In this document: positions 44,681-55,941 of the stretch, piece by piece | Position numbering within the stretch: the stretch's first letter is position 1 | How the letters are laid out: every line of letters begins with the position of its first letter | NCBI RefSeq assembly: GCF_009697385.1 | Contig: NZ_VUNL01000006.1 | Span: forward strand, 119,399-183,398 | Length of the DNA: 64,000 bases | Reading direction: 5' to 3' | From: Wylensekiella montiformis | GTDB taxonomy: Bacteria; Bacillota; Negativicutes; Selenomonadales; Selenomonadaceae | The notes under the pieces: model-generated | Database searches by the model: none | Seen by the model: the letters and a program-made list of their open reading frames with translations, nothing else | What the model was told of the DNA's origin: nothing | Position numbers and translations under genes: made by a program

Positions 44681-47359
44681 TCAAAGTTCCGCAAGATCTC
44701 TTATACGGGTTTCCACCGATTTTTTCTTCTCCTCATAGCCGGCCAGCTTCTCTCTCTCTCCCGCCACGATCTGTTCCGGCGCCTTTCGAAGGAATCCTTC
44801 ATTGCTCAGCTTACCCGTCAGACGCTTGATTTCTTTCTCAAGCTTATCCAATTCCTTCTGAAGGCGGTTCGTCTCTTTTTCTACATCAATGAGCCCCTTG
44901 AGCGGCAGGAAAATCTCCACACCGGCAACAATGCCGGACATAGCATTGTCCGGTTTCTCGGCATCATCGGCCAGGAAAGTGACCGGATCGGCGGCCGCCA
45001 AAGCCTGAAGATAGCCCTGATGCGCGGCAAAAACCGGATGCAGCCCGCTTTCCGTGAAATGCAGCATAACCTCGCTTCTGTGCCCCGGCGCTGCGCCGAC
45101 CTCGGCACGCAGGTTGCGGACAGTCTTGATGGTCTCCATGATAGCCGTCATCTGCGCCTCCGTCTCATCATCGATGAAGGCTTCGTCGCCCTTCGGCCAG
45201 TCGGCGATCATGATGCTCGGGAAACGCGTATCATGCGGCACCTTCTGCCAGATTTCCTCCGTGAGGAACGGCATAAAGGGATGCAGCAGGCGCAGCGTGT
45301 TCTCGAGGACATAGGAGAGCACATAGAGCGCCGTGTTCTTCGCGCGCACATTCTCCTTGTCGTAGAGGCGCGCCTTCGTGAGTTCGATGTACCAATCACA
45401 GAACTCATTCCAGAGGAACTCGTAGATCATGCGGCCCGCCTCGCCGAGCTCGAACTTGTCAAGACTCTCCGTGACGCCCTGCTCCGTGCGCGCGAAGCGC
45501 GAGAGGATCCAGCGGTCCGCAAGCGTGTAGTCCGCCTTCTCCGGGCGGAACGCGCGGTCGAAGCCCTCGAGGTTCATGAGGATGTAGCGCGACGCGTTCC
45601 AGATCTTGTTTGCAAAATTGCGCGCGCTCTCGACGCGCTCCCAATAGAAGCGCATATCGTTGCCCGGCGTGTTGCCCGTGATGAGCATGAAACGCAGCGT
45701 ATCGGCGCCATACTTCTCGATGACCTCGACGGGATCGATGCCGTTGCCGAGGGACTTGCTCATCTTGCGGCCCTGACTGTCGCGCACGAGGCCGTGGATG
45801 AATACGTGATGGAATGGGATGTCCTTGCCGAACTCCAGCCCCATCATGACCATGCGCGCGACCCAGAAGAAGATAATGTCATAGCCCGTGACGAGCGTCG
45901 ACGTCGGGTAGAACTGCGCGAGCTCCGGCGTCTTATCCGGCCAGCCGAACGTCTCGAACGGCCAGAGGCCCGAGCTGAACCAGGTGTCGAGCACATCCTC
46001 ATCCTGATGGATATGGTGGCTCCCGCAGTGCGGGCATGCCGTGAGATCCGTGCGCGAGACGCTCGTCTCGCCGCAGTCGTCACAGTACCAGGCGGGGATG
46101 CGGTGACCCCACCAGAGCTGGCGCGAGATGCACCAGTCGCGGATGTTCTCGAGCCAGTTGATGTACGTCTTCGTGAAGCGCTCCGGCACGAACTGGATGC
46201 GGCCGTCCTTCACCGCCTCGATGGCCGGCTTGGCAAGGCTCTCCATCTTGACGAACCACTGCTTCGAGACGAGCGGCTCAATCGTCGAATGGCAGCGCGA
46301 GCAGTGACCAACGGCGTGCTCATGCTCCTCGACCAAGACGAGAACGCCCGTCTCCTCGAGTTCCTTGACAAGCGCCTTACGGCATTCGTAGCGGTCCATG
46401 CCCGCGTATTTTCCGGCTCCCTCGAGCATCTTGCCCGTATTGCCGATGACCTTGATTTCCTCAAGGTGATGGCGCTGGCCCATCTCGAAGTCGTTCGGAT
46501 CGTGCGCCGGCGTGACCTTGACCGCGCCCGTGCCGAACTCCTTGTCGACATACTCGTCAGCGAACAGCGGAATGCGGCGGCCGACGACCGGCAGGATCAG
46601 CGTCTTGCCGACGAGATCCTTGTAGCGCTCATCGTCCGGATGTACCGCGACGCCCGTATCGCCGAACATCGTCTCCGGACGCGCCGTCGCGATCTCGACA
46701 TACTTGCCCGGTTCGCCCTCTACCTCATAGCGCAGGTGCCAGAGATGGCCCTTCTCCGTCTCGTGCTCGACCTCGATGTCCGAGATGGCCGTGTTGCACG
46801 ACGGACACCAGTTCGTAATACGCGTTCCCTGATAGATGAGCCCCTTCTCATAGAGGCTCACGAACACCTCGCGCACAGCGCGGCTGCAGCCCTCATCCAT
46901 CGTGAAGCGCTCGCGGTCCCAGTCGAGCGAGGAGCCGAGGGAGCGCAGCTGGAACATGATGCGGCTGCCGAACTTCTCCTTCCAGTCCCAGACGCGCTCG
47001 AGGAACTTCTCGCGGCCGAGCTCATAGCGGTTCGTACCCTCCTCGCGCAGCTTTCCCTCGACCTTGGCCTGCGTCGCAATGCCCGCGTGGTCGCAGCCCG
47101 GGATCCAAACCGTGTTGCAGCCCTGCATGCGGTGATAGCGGATCAAAATATCCTGCAGCGTATTGTCGAGCGCGTGGCCCATGTGCAGCTGACCCGTGAC
47201 GTTCGGCGGCGGGATGACCATGCTGTACGGCTTCTTGTTCTTATCCACCTCCGCATGGAAAAATTTATTCTTTTCCCAAAATGAGTACCATTTCTTCTCA
47301 AACAATTGCGGATCATAAACCTTTGGGATGTTGTTCCCCAGCTCTTCTTTTTCCGGCAT
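44681..47359 (-). CDS. valS: Valyl-tRNA synthetase
   Basis: Class Ia synthetase of 892 residues. HIGH-type motif [12 protein letters not shown] near residues 47-58, editing domain with [11 protein letters not shown], catalytic RKMSKSLGN, anticodon-binding domain and a C-terminal coiled coil ([20 protein letters not shown]). ATG 47359 follows GGAGG; the open frame further upstream runs through the T-box. Between about 45.1 and 47.2 kb the codons switch sharply to GAG, AAG, CTC and CGC, unlike both ends of the gene and its neighbours, and a long antisense frame opens. This suggests the core was replaced from a higher-G+C source. Confidence 0.97.
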   Translation of the reverse strand: MPEKEELGNNIPKVYDPQLFEKKWYSFWEKNKFFHAEVDKNKKPYSMVIPPPNVTGQLHMGHALDNTLQDILIRYHRMQGCNTVWIPGCDHAGIATQAKVEGKLREEGTNRYELGREKFLERVWDWKEKFGSRIMFQLRSLGSSLDWDRERFTMDEGCSRAVREVFVSLYEKGLIYQGTRITNWCPSCNTAISDIEVEHETEKGHLWHLRYEVEGEPGKYVEIATARPETMFGDTGVAVHPDDERYKDLVGKTLILPVVGRRIPLFADEYVDKEFGTGAVKVTPAHDPNDFEMGQRHHLEEIKVIGNTGKMLEGAGKYAGMDRYECRKALVKELEETGVLVLVEEHEHAVGHCSRCHSTIEPLVSKQWFVKMESLAKPAIEAVKDGRIQFVPERFTKTYINWLENIRDWCISRQLWWGHRIPAWYCDDCGETSVSRTDLTACPHCGSHHIHQDEDVLDTWFSSGLWPFETFGWPDKTPELAQFYPTSTLVTGYDIIFFWVARMVMMGLEFGKDIPFHHVFIHGLVRDSQGRKMSKSLGNGIDPVEVIEKYGADTLRFMLITGNTPGNDMRFYWERVESARNFANKIWNASRYILMNLEGFDRAFRPEKADYTLADRWILSRFARTEQGVTESLDKFELGEAGRMIYEFLWNEFCDWYIELTKARLYDKENVRAKNTALYVLSYVLENTLRLLHPFMPFLTEEIWQKVPHDTRFPSIMIADWPKGDEAFIDDETEAQMTAIMETIKTVRNLRAEVGAAPGHRSEVMLHFTESGLHPVFAAHQGYLQALAAADPVTFLADDAEKPDNAMSGIVAGVEIFLPLKGLIDVEKETNRLQKELDKLEKEIKRLTGKLSNEGFLRKAPEQIVAGEREKLAGYEEKKKSVETRIRDLAEL

Positions 47360-47372
47360 AAAAATCCTCCTC

Positions 47373-47625
47373 AAAAAAATAAAGCGCTTCCGTCCCAAAG
47401 GACGAAAGCGCCTGCTTTCGTGGTACCACCAATGTTCCCGCAAAGCCTGACAGCCCTGCAGCTCCATGCCATAACGCGGCCCGCGTCTCCGCTTACTTTT
47501 CATTCAGCAAAGCAACTCAGAAGCTACCTTCCGCCAGCAGGCACAAGGACTTGCACCGTCCGTCCCCTCGCTGCAGCACCCGGCTGACGTACTCCTCTTC
47601 CTCATCGTCTTTCACAACATCAAGA
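47373..47625 (-). promoter_or_regulatory. T-box riboswitch of valS
   Basis: The minus-strand leader holds the T-box sequence TTGGTGGTACCACG (around 47434-47419) and a terminator stem GCGCTTTCGTCC/GGACGGAAGCGC (47384-47412) with a T-rich tail. A candidate specifier codon GTC (valine, 47588-47586) lies in stem I. Uncharged tRNA-Val should favour antitermination and expression of valS-folC and, by readthrough, the O-antigen gene and rex. Confidence 0.88.
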
Positions 47626-47633
47626 TGAAAATT

Positions 47634-47662
47634 ATTTTATCATACCTACTGGCAATTTGCAA
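47634..47662 (-). promoter_or_regulatory. Promoter of the valS operon
   Basis: Minus-strand TTGCAA (47662-47657) and TAAAAT (47639-47634) with a 17-base spacer, just upstream of the T-box leader. Confidence 0.55.
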
Positions 47663-47700
47663 CTGGTCTATCCCGGTGCAGCACGATGAGCTTTCTTCCA

Positions 47701-47729
47701 TTGCCACTTCTATGAGAAACGGCTATAAT
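47701..47729 (+). promoter_or_regulatory. Promoter of the VanW gene
   Basis: TTGCCA (47701-47706) and TATAAT (47724-47729) with a 17-base spacer, 34 bases before the start codon. Confidence 0.7.
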
Positions 47730-47763
47730 GAAAGTAAATTTCTCATAGGAGCATTGGTATCAC

Positions 47764-48999
47764 ATGAATGTATCTTCCTTCTCTTTAGCAAAACTTATCG
47801 CTGCTTTTACGATCCTTTTCGCTTTTATTGTGGTCATTATCGGCAGCATTTCTGTCTCCATGAACAATGAGGACCGCGTTGCCATGGGTGTCCAATCCGA
47901 TGGAGTCACGCTGGCCGGCATGTCCAGACAGGAAGTACACCGCTACTTTGAAAAAACAGCGCAGCAAAAGCTCAAACAAACCGCGATCGTCCTTACGTTC
48001 AAGGACCGAAGCTGGAACATACGCCCTGAGGATATCGCCCTTCATGCCAACGTCGATCAGGCTGCCGATGAAGCATACCGGACAGGACGGGAAAACGGTT
48101 TTTTTCTAAACCTGATAACGCAAATGCGCTGTGCGCTCACCGGGCGCAGCATCCGCCTTACCGGCGCCTACGACGAAGACTTGCTGAACAGTCGGCTGAT
48201 ACAAATACAGAAGGACATCGAACGCCAGCCGGTCAATGCCTCAGCGCGTCTCCTTCCAGATGGACGAATCAAGAAAATACCGGCTGTAATCGGACTGAAT
48301 CTCGATATCCAGCCGGTAGCCGACACGCTAAGATCGCAGCTGGAAGGGCTTGCACGTACCGTGTCCGTCCATTTGGAGCCAGAGGAACAGCTTCCCTTCG
48401 TTCGCGACGAGGATCTGGCCGATATCGACACCGTGCTTGGTGCCTACACGACCAGATTTCAGCCCGGCGACCGCGGAGACAATATCGGCATCGCCGCCAG
48501 CCACCTACAGGGCGTCCTGATACGCAGTCAGGCAGAGCTCTCCTTTAACCGCATCGTCGGACGCCGCACCCGTTCTGCCGGCTACAAAGATGCCGGCGTC
48601 ATTGTCGACGGAGAACCGGCTGTCGATGTAGGCGGCGGAGTCTGTCAGGTAAGCTCCACGCTCTATAATGCCATCCTGCTTGCAGGAATGACGCCGACGG
48701 AGCGAAGCAGTCACTCTCTGCCCTCCCACTATGTACCGGCAGGACGCGATGCTACGGTTGCCGATGATCTGCTCGATTTTTCCTTTCGCAATCCCCTGCC
48801 GCATCCGGTCTATCTCCGAATCGCCAATACAGGCTCTGCCCTGACCATTTATGTACTGGGAACCAGATCCGATCTGAACGGCCGATCGATTTCCCTTCTG
48901 ACCGACGGACCTGCCGGCCGTCCATCGCTTTACCGCCTATGGAAACAGAACGGGCAGATCGTAGAACGCGAATATCTTCATACCGACAATTACTCCTGA
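47764..48999 (+). CDS. VanW-family protein with peptidoglycan-binding-like domain
   Basis: A 411-residue protein with one N-terminal membrane segment (about residues 8-32), so the bulk lies outside the cytoplasm. A YoaR-like/PG_binding_4 domain occupies about residues 45-215 (GVTLAGMSRQEVHRYF). The VanW domain follows with RGDNIGIAAS, FNRIVGRRTRSAGYKDA and GGGVCQVSSTLYNA. VanW occurs in some vancomycin-resistance clusters, but no van ligases are here and the family's activity is unknown. It is monocistronic with its own promoter and terminator. Confidence 0.9.
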   Translation: MNVSSFSLAKLIAAFTILFAFIVVIIGSISVSMNNEDRVAMGVQSDGVTLAGMSRQEVHRYFEKTAQQKLKQTAIVLTFKDRSWNIRPEDIALHANVDQAADEAYRTGRENGFFLNLITQMRCALTGRSIRLTGAYDEDLLNSRLIQIQKDIERQPVNASARLLPDGRIKKIPAVIGLNLDIQPVADTLRSQLEGLARTVSVHLEPEEQLPFVRDEDLADIDTVLGAYTTRFQPGDRGDNIGIAASHLQGVLIRSQAELSFNRIVGRRTRSAGYKDAGVIVDGEPAVDVGGGVCQVSSTLYNAILLAGMTPTERSSHSLPSHYVPAGRDATVADDLLDFSFRNPLPHPVYLRIANTGSALTIYVLGTRSDLNGRSISLLTDGPAGRPSLYRLWKQNGQIVEREYLHTDNYS

Positions 49000-49008
49000 T
49001 GATTACAA

Positions 49009-49055
49009 AACAGAGGTCCTGCCGGCTGCCACGAGCCGACAGGACCTCCTTTTTG
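49009..49055. terminator. Terminator after the VanW gene
   Basis: GAGGTCCTG (49013-49021) pairs with CAGGACCTC (49040-49048), with an inner GGCT/AGCC stem, followed by CTTTTTG on the plus strand. It lies between convergent genes. Confidence 0.8.
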
Positions 49056-49064
49056 TAGGGAAAA

Positions 49065-49640
49065 TCAAACAGGACAGCGCCTGCCGGTCCGTTCGATTAA
49101 ATAAAGATACGGCGCTGTTTTCTTATGATTCATCAGCTGATAACAGCCAACCGTGAATTCATGCACCGGAAGCCGAGAAAGATATCCGGCCAGCATGTCC
49201 GCCTCCGCCGAACCTTCCGGATGCCCCGGATACACGGTGATCAGACATATTCCATGAACCCGCAGTCTGGTCAGCGCCGCAGCCGCCGCGCGTCTTGTCG
49301 TTTCCGTCCGGGTGGTGATACCATGATCTGCTCCCGGCAGATATCCGAGATTAAACACCGCCACATCGATTTCTTCAGGAACGATCTGACCAAGAAATTC
49401 ATGTCCACACACCAGATAATGAATCTTTTCGGCATACGCAGCGGTAACAGCCCGCGTCTTTTGTATGGCTTCTTTCTGAATATCAAAGGCATAAATATGA
49501 GCTTCCGGCGGAGTATGTTCAGCCAGAAACAGGGTATCCCTCCCATTTCCGGCCGTCGCATCCACGACCAAACGTGCTTTTCCCAACACGCGAAGCAATG
49601 AAAATCGGCCCTGTTCCAGAACATTGCTCACTGTTTGCAA
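49065..49640 (-). CDS. Class I SAM methyltransferase (YtqB/MnmM family)
   Basis: A 191-residue Rossmann methyltransferase of the family annotated rRNA_methylase. The SAM loop is VVDATAGNGRDTLFLA near residues 25-40, and the catalytic-region motif is NLGYLPG, followed by the ITTRTETT segment. The Bacillus member YtqB has been described as MnmM, acting on the tRNA wobble uridine; I infer the same but cannot confirm. The start is TTG 49640, with GAGAGG upstream, 13 bases after uvrA. Confidence 0.85.
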   Translation of the reverse strand: MQTVSNVLEQGRFSLLRVLGKARLVVDATAGNGRDTLFLAEHTPPEAHIYAFDIQKEAIQKTRAVTAAYAEKIHYLVCGHEFLGQIVPEEIDVAVFNLGYLPGADHGITTRTETTRRAAAAALTRLRVHGICLITVYPGHPEGSAEADMLAGYLSRLPVHEFTVGCYQLMNHKKTAPYLYLIERTGRRCPV

Positions 49641-49653
49641 GATTTCCCGCCTC

Positions 49654-52482
49654 TCATCCGTTCTTTTCTTCCAGCAAGGGCCGCAGGAACCTTCCGGTAT
49701 ACGACTCCTTTACCTTGACGATATCTTCCGGCCGTCCTTCCGCTACAATCGTACCTCCTTTATCGCCGCCCTCCGGTCCGAGATCAATGATATAATCCGC
49801 CGTCTTGATCACGTCGAGATTATGTTCAATGATCACCACCGTATCGCCGCCGTCAACCAGACGATGCAGGATGTCCAAAAGCTTATGGATATCCGCAGTA
49901 TGCAGGCCAGTCGTCGGCTCATCGAGGATGTAGAGCGTGCGGCCCGTGCTGCGGCGCGCGAGCTCTGTCGCGAGCTTGACGCGCTGGGCTTCGCCGCCGG
50001 AAAGGGTTGTCGCCGGCTGTCCGAGCTTGATATAGCCAAGACCTACGTCCTGAATCACTTGCAGTTTTCGCGCAATGCGCGGTACATTCTGGAAAAAATC
50101 CAAAGCTTCATCAATGGTCATATTGAGTACCTCGGAAATATTTTTCCCCTTATAACGCACCTCCAGCGTTTCCCGGTTATAGCGCGCCCCCTTGCAGACC
50201 TCACAGGGTACATAGACATCCGGAAGAAAATGCATCTCGATCTTTAAAATCCCGTCTCCCTTGCATGCCTCACAGCGGCCGCCCTTAACGTTAAAACTGA
50301 AGCGTCCCGCTTTATAACCGCGCATTTTCGACTCGGAAGTCTGGCTGAATAATTCGCGAATCGCATCAAATACGCCGGTATAGGTCGCCGGATTAGATCG
50401 CGGCGTACGCCCGATCGGCTGCTGATCAATATCGATGATTTTATCGATATACTCCAACCCTTTTATTTTTTTATGCCTGCCCGGCTTTCCCTTGGCATGG
50501 TACAGCCTGGAGGCAATTCCTTTATAAAGGATTTCATTGACCAGCGTACTTTTGCCGGAGCCGGACACTCCGGTCACCAGCGTCATGGTTCCAAGCGGGA
50601 ACTTCACGCGGATATTCTTGAGATTATTTTCCTGCGCGCCGACGACCTCAATGTAATGCCCATTGCCCGGTCTGCGCTTCGATGGAACAGGAATGAACCT
50701 GCGGCGGGACAGGTATTGTCCGGTCACGGATTCAGGAACCTTCATGATCTCCTGTGCCGTACCCTGTGCGACCACTCGTCCGCCATGCGCTCCCGCGCCG
50801 GGACCGATGTCGATAATATGATCTGCCGCATACATCGTATCCTCATCATGCTCAACGACAATGAGCGTATTGCCCAAATCGCGCAGTTTTTTCAGCGTGG
50901 CCAGCAGACGGTTATTATCGCGCTGATGCAGGCCGATACTCGGTTCGTCCAATACATAAAGCACACCCTGCAAACCAGAACCGATCTGGGTAGCCAGACG
51001 AATACGCTGAGCTTCTCCTCCGGAAAGCGTACCGGCCGAACGCGACAGAGTCAGATAATCCAGACCGACATTCAGCAGGAAATTCAGGCGCGCATGAATT
51101 TCTTTGAGGATCTGCGCCGCGATTTTCTGCTCGCGTGCCGTAAGCTCCACCGTTGCAAAAAATTCATCCGCTTCGCGAATGGTAAGCTCCGTAACATCAT
51201 GGATATTCTTCCCTCCGACCGTCACCGCCAATGTCTCCGGTTTCAGACGGGCGCCGTGACAGGCCGGACAGGGAATCGCTGTCATATAGTTCTCATACGA
51301 CTCGCGCATTTCATCGGAATCCGTCTCCCGATAGCGGCGCGACAGCAGGGGCAGTACGCCCTCAAACTCTACATAATATTCCTTTCGTTCACCGAACATA
51401 TTCGTGTACTGAAAGCGGAATTTCTCTTCACCGGCACCATGCAGCAGAACCTGTCTCGTCGTTTTATCCATATCTTTCCAAGGTGTATCCGTCGTATATC
51501 CATAATCAGCCAATACCGCAGACATCGCACACATGGCATAGGAGTGCGGATTTTTGGACAGCGGAGCAAATACCCCCTGACCAACGGACAGCGACGGATC
51601 CGGCACAACAAGTTCTTCATCGAATTCCATATGGCTGCCAAGCCCCATGCAAACCGGACATGCCCCGTAAGGATTATTAAAAGAAAACATACGCGGTGTA
51701 ATTTCCGGCAGACTAATGCCGCAGTCTACACAGGCAAAATTCTCGCTGAACATCAAAAGCTCGCCATCCACAATCTGGACATAAACGACGCCCTCTCCAA
51801 GCTTCAGCGCGGTCTCCAGAGAATCGGCCAGACGCTGCTCCATCCCTTCCCGCACGATCAGACGATCAACGACGACCTCAATCGTATGTTTTTTATTTTT
51901 TTCCAATGCGATATCTTCGTTGACATCATAGACTTCACCGTCAATGCGCACGCGGACGTATCCCTCATGACGGATATGTTCCAGAACCTTTTTGTGTTCT
52001 CCTTTTTTACCACGTACAACCTGCGCCATGATCAGCAGTTTCGTACGTTCCGGCAGGGTCTGAATCTGATCGATCATCTGATCCACAGTCTGCTGCGCGA
52101 TCGGCTTTCCGCACTTGGGACAATGCGGGCGTCCGACACGGGCAAACAGCAAGCGAAGATAATCATAGATCTCCGTCACAGTGCCGACCGTCGAACGCGG
52201 ATTATGGCTTGTCGTCTTCTGATCGATAGAAATTGCCGGAGAGAGTCCGTCAATATTGTCCACATCCGGCTTATCCATCTGCCCCAGAAACTGCCGGGCA
52301 TAAGAGGACAGCGACTCGACATAGCGGCGCTGCCCCTCGGCATAGATCGTATCGAACGCCAGAGAGGACTTGCCTGATCCGGACAAGCCGGTAATGACCA
52401 CCAATTTATCACGTGGAATCTCCACATCGATATTTTTCAGGTTATGCGCGCGCGCCCCCTTGATTTTAATACTATTTTCCAT
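49654..52482 (-). CDS. uvrA: Excinuclease ABC subunit A
   Basis: Damage-recognition ATPase of nucleotide excision repair, 942 residues. Two ABC modules carry Walker A loops [14 protein letters not shown] and [15 protein letters not shown], signatures LSGGEAQRI and LSGGEAQRV, and zinc fingers with CPxCxG and [11 protein letters not shown] 52482 is 8 bases after AAAGGTGG. It overlaps the end of the MFS gene by 11 bases. Confidence 0.97.
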   Translation of the reverse strand: MENSIKIKGARAHNLKNIDVEIPRDKLVVITGLSGSGKSSLAFDTIYAEGQRRYVESLSSYARQFLGQMDKPDVDNIDGLSPAISIDQKTTSHNPRSTVGTVTEIYDYLRLLFARVGRPHCPKCGKPIAQQTVDQMIDQIQTLPERTKLLIMAQVVRGKKGEHKKVLEHIRHEGYVRVRIDGEVYDVNEDIALEKNKKHTIEVVVDRLIVREGMEQRLADSLETALKLGEGVVYVQIVDGELLMFSENFACVDCGISLPEITPRMFSFNNPYGACPVCMGLGSHMEFDEELVVPDPSLSVGQGVFAPLSKNPHSYAMCAMSAVLADYGYTTDTPWKDMDKTTRQVLLHGAGEEKFRFQYTNMFGERKEYYVEFEGVLPLLSRRYRETDSDEMRESYENYMTAIPCPACHGARLKPETLAVTVGGKNIHDVTELTIREADEFFATVELTAREQKIAAQILKEIHARLNFLLNVGLDYLTLSRSAGTLSGGEAQRIRLATQIGSGLQGVLYVLDEPSIGLHQRDNNRLLATLKKLRDLGNTLIVVEHDEDTMYAADHIIDIGPGAGAHGGRVVAQGTAQEIMKVPESVTGQYLSRRRFIPVPSKRRPGNGHYIEVVGAQENNLKNIRVKFPLGTMTLVTGVSGSGKSTLVNEILYKGIASRLYHAKGKPGRHKKIKGLEYIDKIIDIDQQPIGRTPRSNPATYTGVFDAIRELFSQTSESKMRGYKAGRFSFNVKGGRCEACKGDGILKIEMHFLPDVYVPCEVCKGARYNRETLEVRYKGKNISEVLNMTIDEALDFFQNVPRIARKLQVIQDVGLGYIKLGQPATTLSGGEAQRVKLATELARRSTGRTLYILDEPTTGLHTADIHKLLDILHRLVDGGDTVVIIEHNLDVIKTADYIIDLGPEGGDKGGTIVAEGRPEDIVKVKESYTGRFLRPLLEEKNG

Positions 52483-53671
52483 TTCCAGATCCACCTTTCT
52501 TCCGGATCATCATCCAATACACGGCTCCGCTCAGCACATACCCGGACAGCATCAGTACGGCCATGGGTATAGGATTGCTGTCACCAGCTGCGCCGACAAT
52601 CGGCATCATGGCGCTGCCCAGGATCATCTGACTAAAGCCAAGCAGCGCGCTCGCCGCCCCGGCATTTCTCCCCTGTCTGGAAAGCGCGAGAGAAAAACTC
52701 GCCGTCCCCATCACAGAAAGCGGAACGATCGTCACAAAAAGTACCAGAAGGGTATACATCATGGGGGCATTCAGCAAAAATCCAGCCAGCAAAAAAACAG
52801 AACCGATGAGCGGAATAAAAAGAGAAATCTCCAACAGTTTTTCATCACATACCCGCCCAGCCAGACGTGCCGGCACCATCCCAGCCAGAAAGAGACCTAT
52901 GCCAATACCGCCGAACATCAAACTGTACGTCTGAGCCGAAACATGATAAACGTTCTGAAAGACAAACGAACTCCCGCCGATATAAGAAAAAAAGGAACTA
53001 AAGAAAAACAACTGCAGCAGACAATGCCCCCTGAAATAACGATCACGCATCAGCATCGGAAACTTCAAAAAGGATTGCCCGACACTCCGGATGCGCTCCA
53101 CGGGGGAAAGCGTCTCTCGATAACGCAGCGTAGAGATGAACTGTGCCATACCAATCAGCATAAGAACAGCAAAGACAGCGCGCCAGTCCGCAAACCGAAG
53201 GATCTGTCCGCCAATGACCGGCGCAGCAACCGGCGCCACGCCATTGACCAGCATCAAAACGGCAAAAAAACGAGTGAGTTCCGGGCCCTCAGCAACATCA
53301 CGCGCAATCGCGCGGGCGATGACAATCCCGCTTGCTCCGCTGAACCCCTGCAAAAAACGAAAGGCAAGAAATATCGTAATACTCTCCGCCAGACAGGCGC
53401 CGAAACTTGCCGCGGTAAAAACAGCCATGCCGCACATCAGCGGTATCTTTCGCCCGAACCGGTCCGAAAGCGGGCCCATGAACATCTGTCCCAGCGCCAT
53501 GCCGAACATAGTCATGGTAAGAGTCAGCTGCGTCAGCGATGCGGATATACCGAAATCCACGCTCATCTCCGGCAATGCGGGCAGATACATATCCGTCGAA
53601 AGCGGCGCCATTGCCGTCATAATCCCAAGAAATACGGTCAAAAAAAATTTTTTCTCTGAATGCAAGATCAA
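52472..53671 (-). CDS. MFS transporter, Bcr/CflA drug-efflux type
   Basis: A 399-residue major facilitator with twelve predicted helices. The N-terminus has [13 protein letters not shown], typical of Bcr/CflA (bicyclomycin, chloramphenicol) exporters; the loop 2-3 motif is [13 protein letters not shown], and [11 protein letters not shown] follows. The start is TTG 53671, 7 bases after GGAGGAG. It lies between uvrB and uvrA in one orientation and overlaps uvrA, so an efflux pump is built into the repair operon. Confidence 0.9.
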   Translation of the reverse strand: MILHSEKKFFLTVFLGIMTAMAPLSTDMYLPALPEMSVDFGISASLTQLTLTMTMFGMALGQMFMGPLSDRFGRKIPLMCGMAVFTAASFGACLAESITIFLAFRFLQGFSGASGIVIARAIARDVAEGPELTRFFAVLMLVNGVAPVAAPVIGGQILRFADWRAVFAVLMLIGMAQFISTLRYRETLSPVERIRSVGQSFLKFPMLMRDRYFRGHCLLQLFFFSSFFSYIGGSSFVFQNVYHVSAQTYSLMFGGIGIGLFLAGMVPARLAGRVCDEKLLEISLFIPLIGSVFLLAGFLLNAPMMYTLLVLFVTIVPLSVMGTASFSLALSRQGRNAGAASALLGFSQMILGSAMMPIVGAAGDSNPIPMAVLMLSGYVLSGAVYWMMIRKKGGSGNGK

Positions 53672-53753
53672 ACGCTCTCCTCCTTCAACTCACATTTCAC
53701 TCTTCTCCTGCTCTGCGTCTCCCAAGCAAAGCTTTATAGTCGCAAATCCTGCC

Positions 53754-55787
53754 TCATGCGTTCGCCGGCGGCAACGTCCCGTTCAATTCAAGAATCATAT
53801 CACGAAGCTCAGCAGCCCGCTCAAATTCCAAGGCCCGCGATGCCTGCTGCATTTCACGTGTCAGCGTCTTGATCAGTTTCTCCTTGTCCTTTTTCGTGAG
53901 CTTTTTACTGCCCCTGCGGACGGCATAGGAACCGCTTTCCTCTGCGACCAGCGTCGTCTCAATGAGCGGCTTAATCGGCTTCTCAATGGTTTTGGGAACG
54001 ATACCGTGCTTCTTATTGTAAGCATCCTGAATTTCACGGCGCCGTTCCGTTTCTTCCATTGCGCGTTTCATCGAGTCCGTCACAGTGTCAGCATACATGA
54101 TGACATGGCCGTTCGCATTGCGGGCGGCACGTCCTATGATCTGTATCAGCGAAGTATCCGAACGCAAAAAACCTTCTTTATCCGCATCCAGAATCGCAAT
54201 CAAGGACACTTCCGGCATATCAAGGCCCTCTCGCAGCAGATTGATTCCGACCAGCACATCAAATTCTCCGGCGCGCAGATCATGAATGATTTCCGCCCGT
54301 TCTATTGTCGCAATATCGGAATGAAGATAACGTACTTTTATCCCCGTCTCTTTGAAATAATCCGTGAGATTTTCTGCCATTTTTTTTGTCAGGGTCGTGA
54401 CTAACACGCGCTCATTCCGGCCAATGCGAATCCGGATTTCCGCAAGCAAATCATCGATCTGGCCGTCAAGCGGCCGCACTTCGATCTCCGGATCCAGCAA
54501 TCCAGTCGGACGAATAATTTGCTGTGCAACCTGCTGCGCTTTACTGAGCTCATACCTGCCCGGCGTCGCTGATACATAAATGATCTGATTGATGCGTGCC
54601 GCAAATTCTTCAAAAGTCAATGGACGATTATCAAAGGCAGAAGGAAGCCGAAAACCATTTTCAACCAAAGATACCTTACGGCTGCGGTCTCCGGCATACA
54701 TGGCATGAAGCTGAGGCAGCGTAACATGCGATTCGTCCATAACGATAAGGAAATCCTCCGGGAAATAGTCCAGCAGGGTATACGGTGCATCCCCTGCCTT
54801 GCGGTGCGTCAAATGACGCGAATAATTTTCAATTCCCGAACAATAGCCCATTTCCTGCATCATTTCCAGATCGTAATTCGTACGCTGTTCAATGCGCTGC
54901 GCTTCGAGCAACTTGCCCTGTTCCCGAAACTGACGGACCTGTTCTTCCATCTCCGCACGGATATCCCGCATGGCAATCTTCATATCCTCTTCTTCGGTAA
55001 CATAATGAGAAGCAGGAAAGACCATGACATGAGTTCGTTCCCCGTGAATTTCGCCCGTCGTCACATCAAACTCCACCATGCGGTCGATTTCATCGCCAAA
55101 CATCTCAATGCGCACTGCCCGATTGTTATACCCGGCAGGGAATATTTCAATCACATCTCCGCGCACCCGGAACCTGCCGCGCTCAAAGGCAATATCATTG
55201 CGTTCATAGCGAATGGAAACCAGCTTGCGCAAAATGGCATCACGATCCGCTTCCTGTCCTTTATGAAGAGACAGAACCATTTCATGATAACTTTCCGGCG
55301 AGCCAAGGCCGTAAATGCAGGACACCGAAGCTACGATGATGACATCGCGCCGCTCAAACAGCGAACACGTCGCAGAATGACGCAATTCATCGATCTCATC
55401 ATTGATTGAAGCATCCTTTTCGATATATGTATCCGTCGAGGCAATATATGCCTCCGGCTGATAATAATCGTAATAACTGACAAAATAACCGACATAATTA
55501 TTGGGAAAGAAGGCTTTAAACTCACTGGCCAGCTGAGCCGCCAATGTCTTGTTATGCGCAATAACGAGCGTCGGCTTCTGGACTTTTTCAATCACCTTGG
55601 CAATCGTATAGGTCTTTCCTGTACCAGTCGCCCCCAAAAGGACCTGTGCTTCCTGACCGTTTCGGATCCCCTGCGCCAGATCTTCAATGGCCTGAGGCTG
55701 GTCGCCCATTGGCTCAAACGGCGCCGTCACCTGAAACGGCATTTCCTTATCCCATTGCATGGTATTCAGCTTTGGCACCATCGCCAT
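53754..55787 (-). CDS. uvrB: Excinuclease ABC subunit B
   Basis: Helicase-like subunit that verifies damage and loads UvrC. Walker [11 protein letters not shown] near residues 51-60, the beta-hairpin region [15 protein letters not shown] box, helicase motif [11 protein letters not shown] and a C-terminal UVR motif ([11 protein letters not shown]). The length is 677 residues. GGGAGGG precedes ATG 55787. A minus-strand TATAAT at 55831-55826 lies beside the upstream terminator. Confidence 0.97.
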   Translation of the reverse strand: MAMVPKLNTMQWDKEMPFQVTAPFEPMGDQPQAIEDLAQGIRNGQEAQVLLGATGTGKTYTIAKVIEKVQKPTLVIAHNKTLAAQLASEFKAFFPNNYVGYFVSYYDYYQPEAYIASTDTYIEKDASINDEIDELRHSATCSLFERRDVIIVASVSCIYGLGSPESYHEMVLSLHKGQEADRDAILRKLVSIRYERNDIAFERGRFRVRGDVIEIFPAGYNNRAVRIEMFGDEIDRMVEFDVTTGEIHGERTHVMVFPASHYVTEEEDMKIAMRDIRAEMEEQVRQFREQGKLLEAQRIEQRTNYDLEMMQEMGYCSGIENYSRHLTHRKAGDAPYTLLDYFPEDFLIVMDESHVTLPQLHAMYAGDRSRKVSLVENGFRLPSAFDNRPLTFEEFAARINQIIYVSATPGRYELSKAQQVAQQIIRPTGLLDPEIEVRPLDGQIDDLLAEIRIRIGRNERVLVTTLTKKMAENLTDYFKETGIKVRYLHSDIATIERAEIIHDLRAGEFDVLVGINLLREGLDMPEVSLIAILDADKEGFLRSDTSLIQIIGRAARNANGHVIMYADTVTDSMKRAMEETERRREIQDAYNKKHGIVPKTIEKPIKPLIETTLVAEESGSYAVRRGSKKLTKKDKEKLIKTLTREMQQASRALEFERAAELRDMILELNGTLPPANA

Positions 55788-55841
55788 GACAATCCCTCCC
55801 GGATCATATCGAATGTATGACCTTCATTATACCGCAGAACC

Positions 55842-55875
55842 AAAAAGGGTACAATGGCAAACGCCATTGTACCCG
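55842..55875 (-). terminator. Terminator after the HD-GYP gene
   Basis: A perfect 12-bp stem (55847-55858 with 55863-55874) and AAAC/GTTT loop, followed by TTTTT on the minus strand. Confidence 0.8.
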
Positions 55876-55941
55876 GCCATATTTCCGGCCATACCGCATT
55901 CTTTTTTTGTTCCGACAGCCGCTCACAGGCTGTCAGCAATT

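Noticed and set aside
44669..47284. Plus-strand frame of 871 codons opposite valS
   Set aside because: It is antisense to a full-length, motif-complete ValS and arises from the G+C-rich codon use of that gene. The implied protein is dominated by R, A, L, E and D with no recognisable fold.
47764..48999. Vancomycin-resistance gene cluster
   Set aside because: Only a VanW-family protein is present; there are no D-Ala-D-Lac ligase, VanX, VanH or sensor genes around it.
50473..52377. Plus-strand frame of 634 codons opposite uvrA
   Set aside because: Shadow of uvrA, which has both ABC modules and zinc fingers intact.
55915..55935. GACAGCC/GGCTGTC hairpin near the HD-GYP stop
   Set aside because: On the transcribed minus strand it is followed by A and not T, so it is not a terminator; the perfect stem at 55842-55875 fits better.
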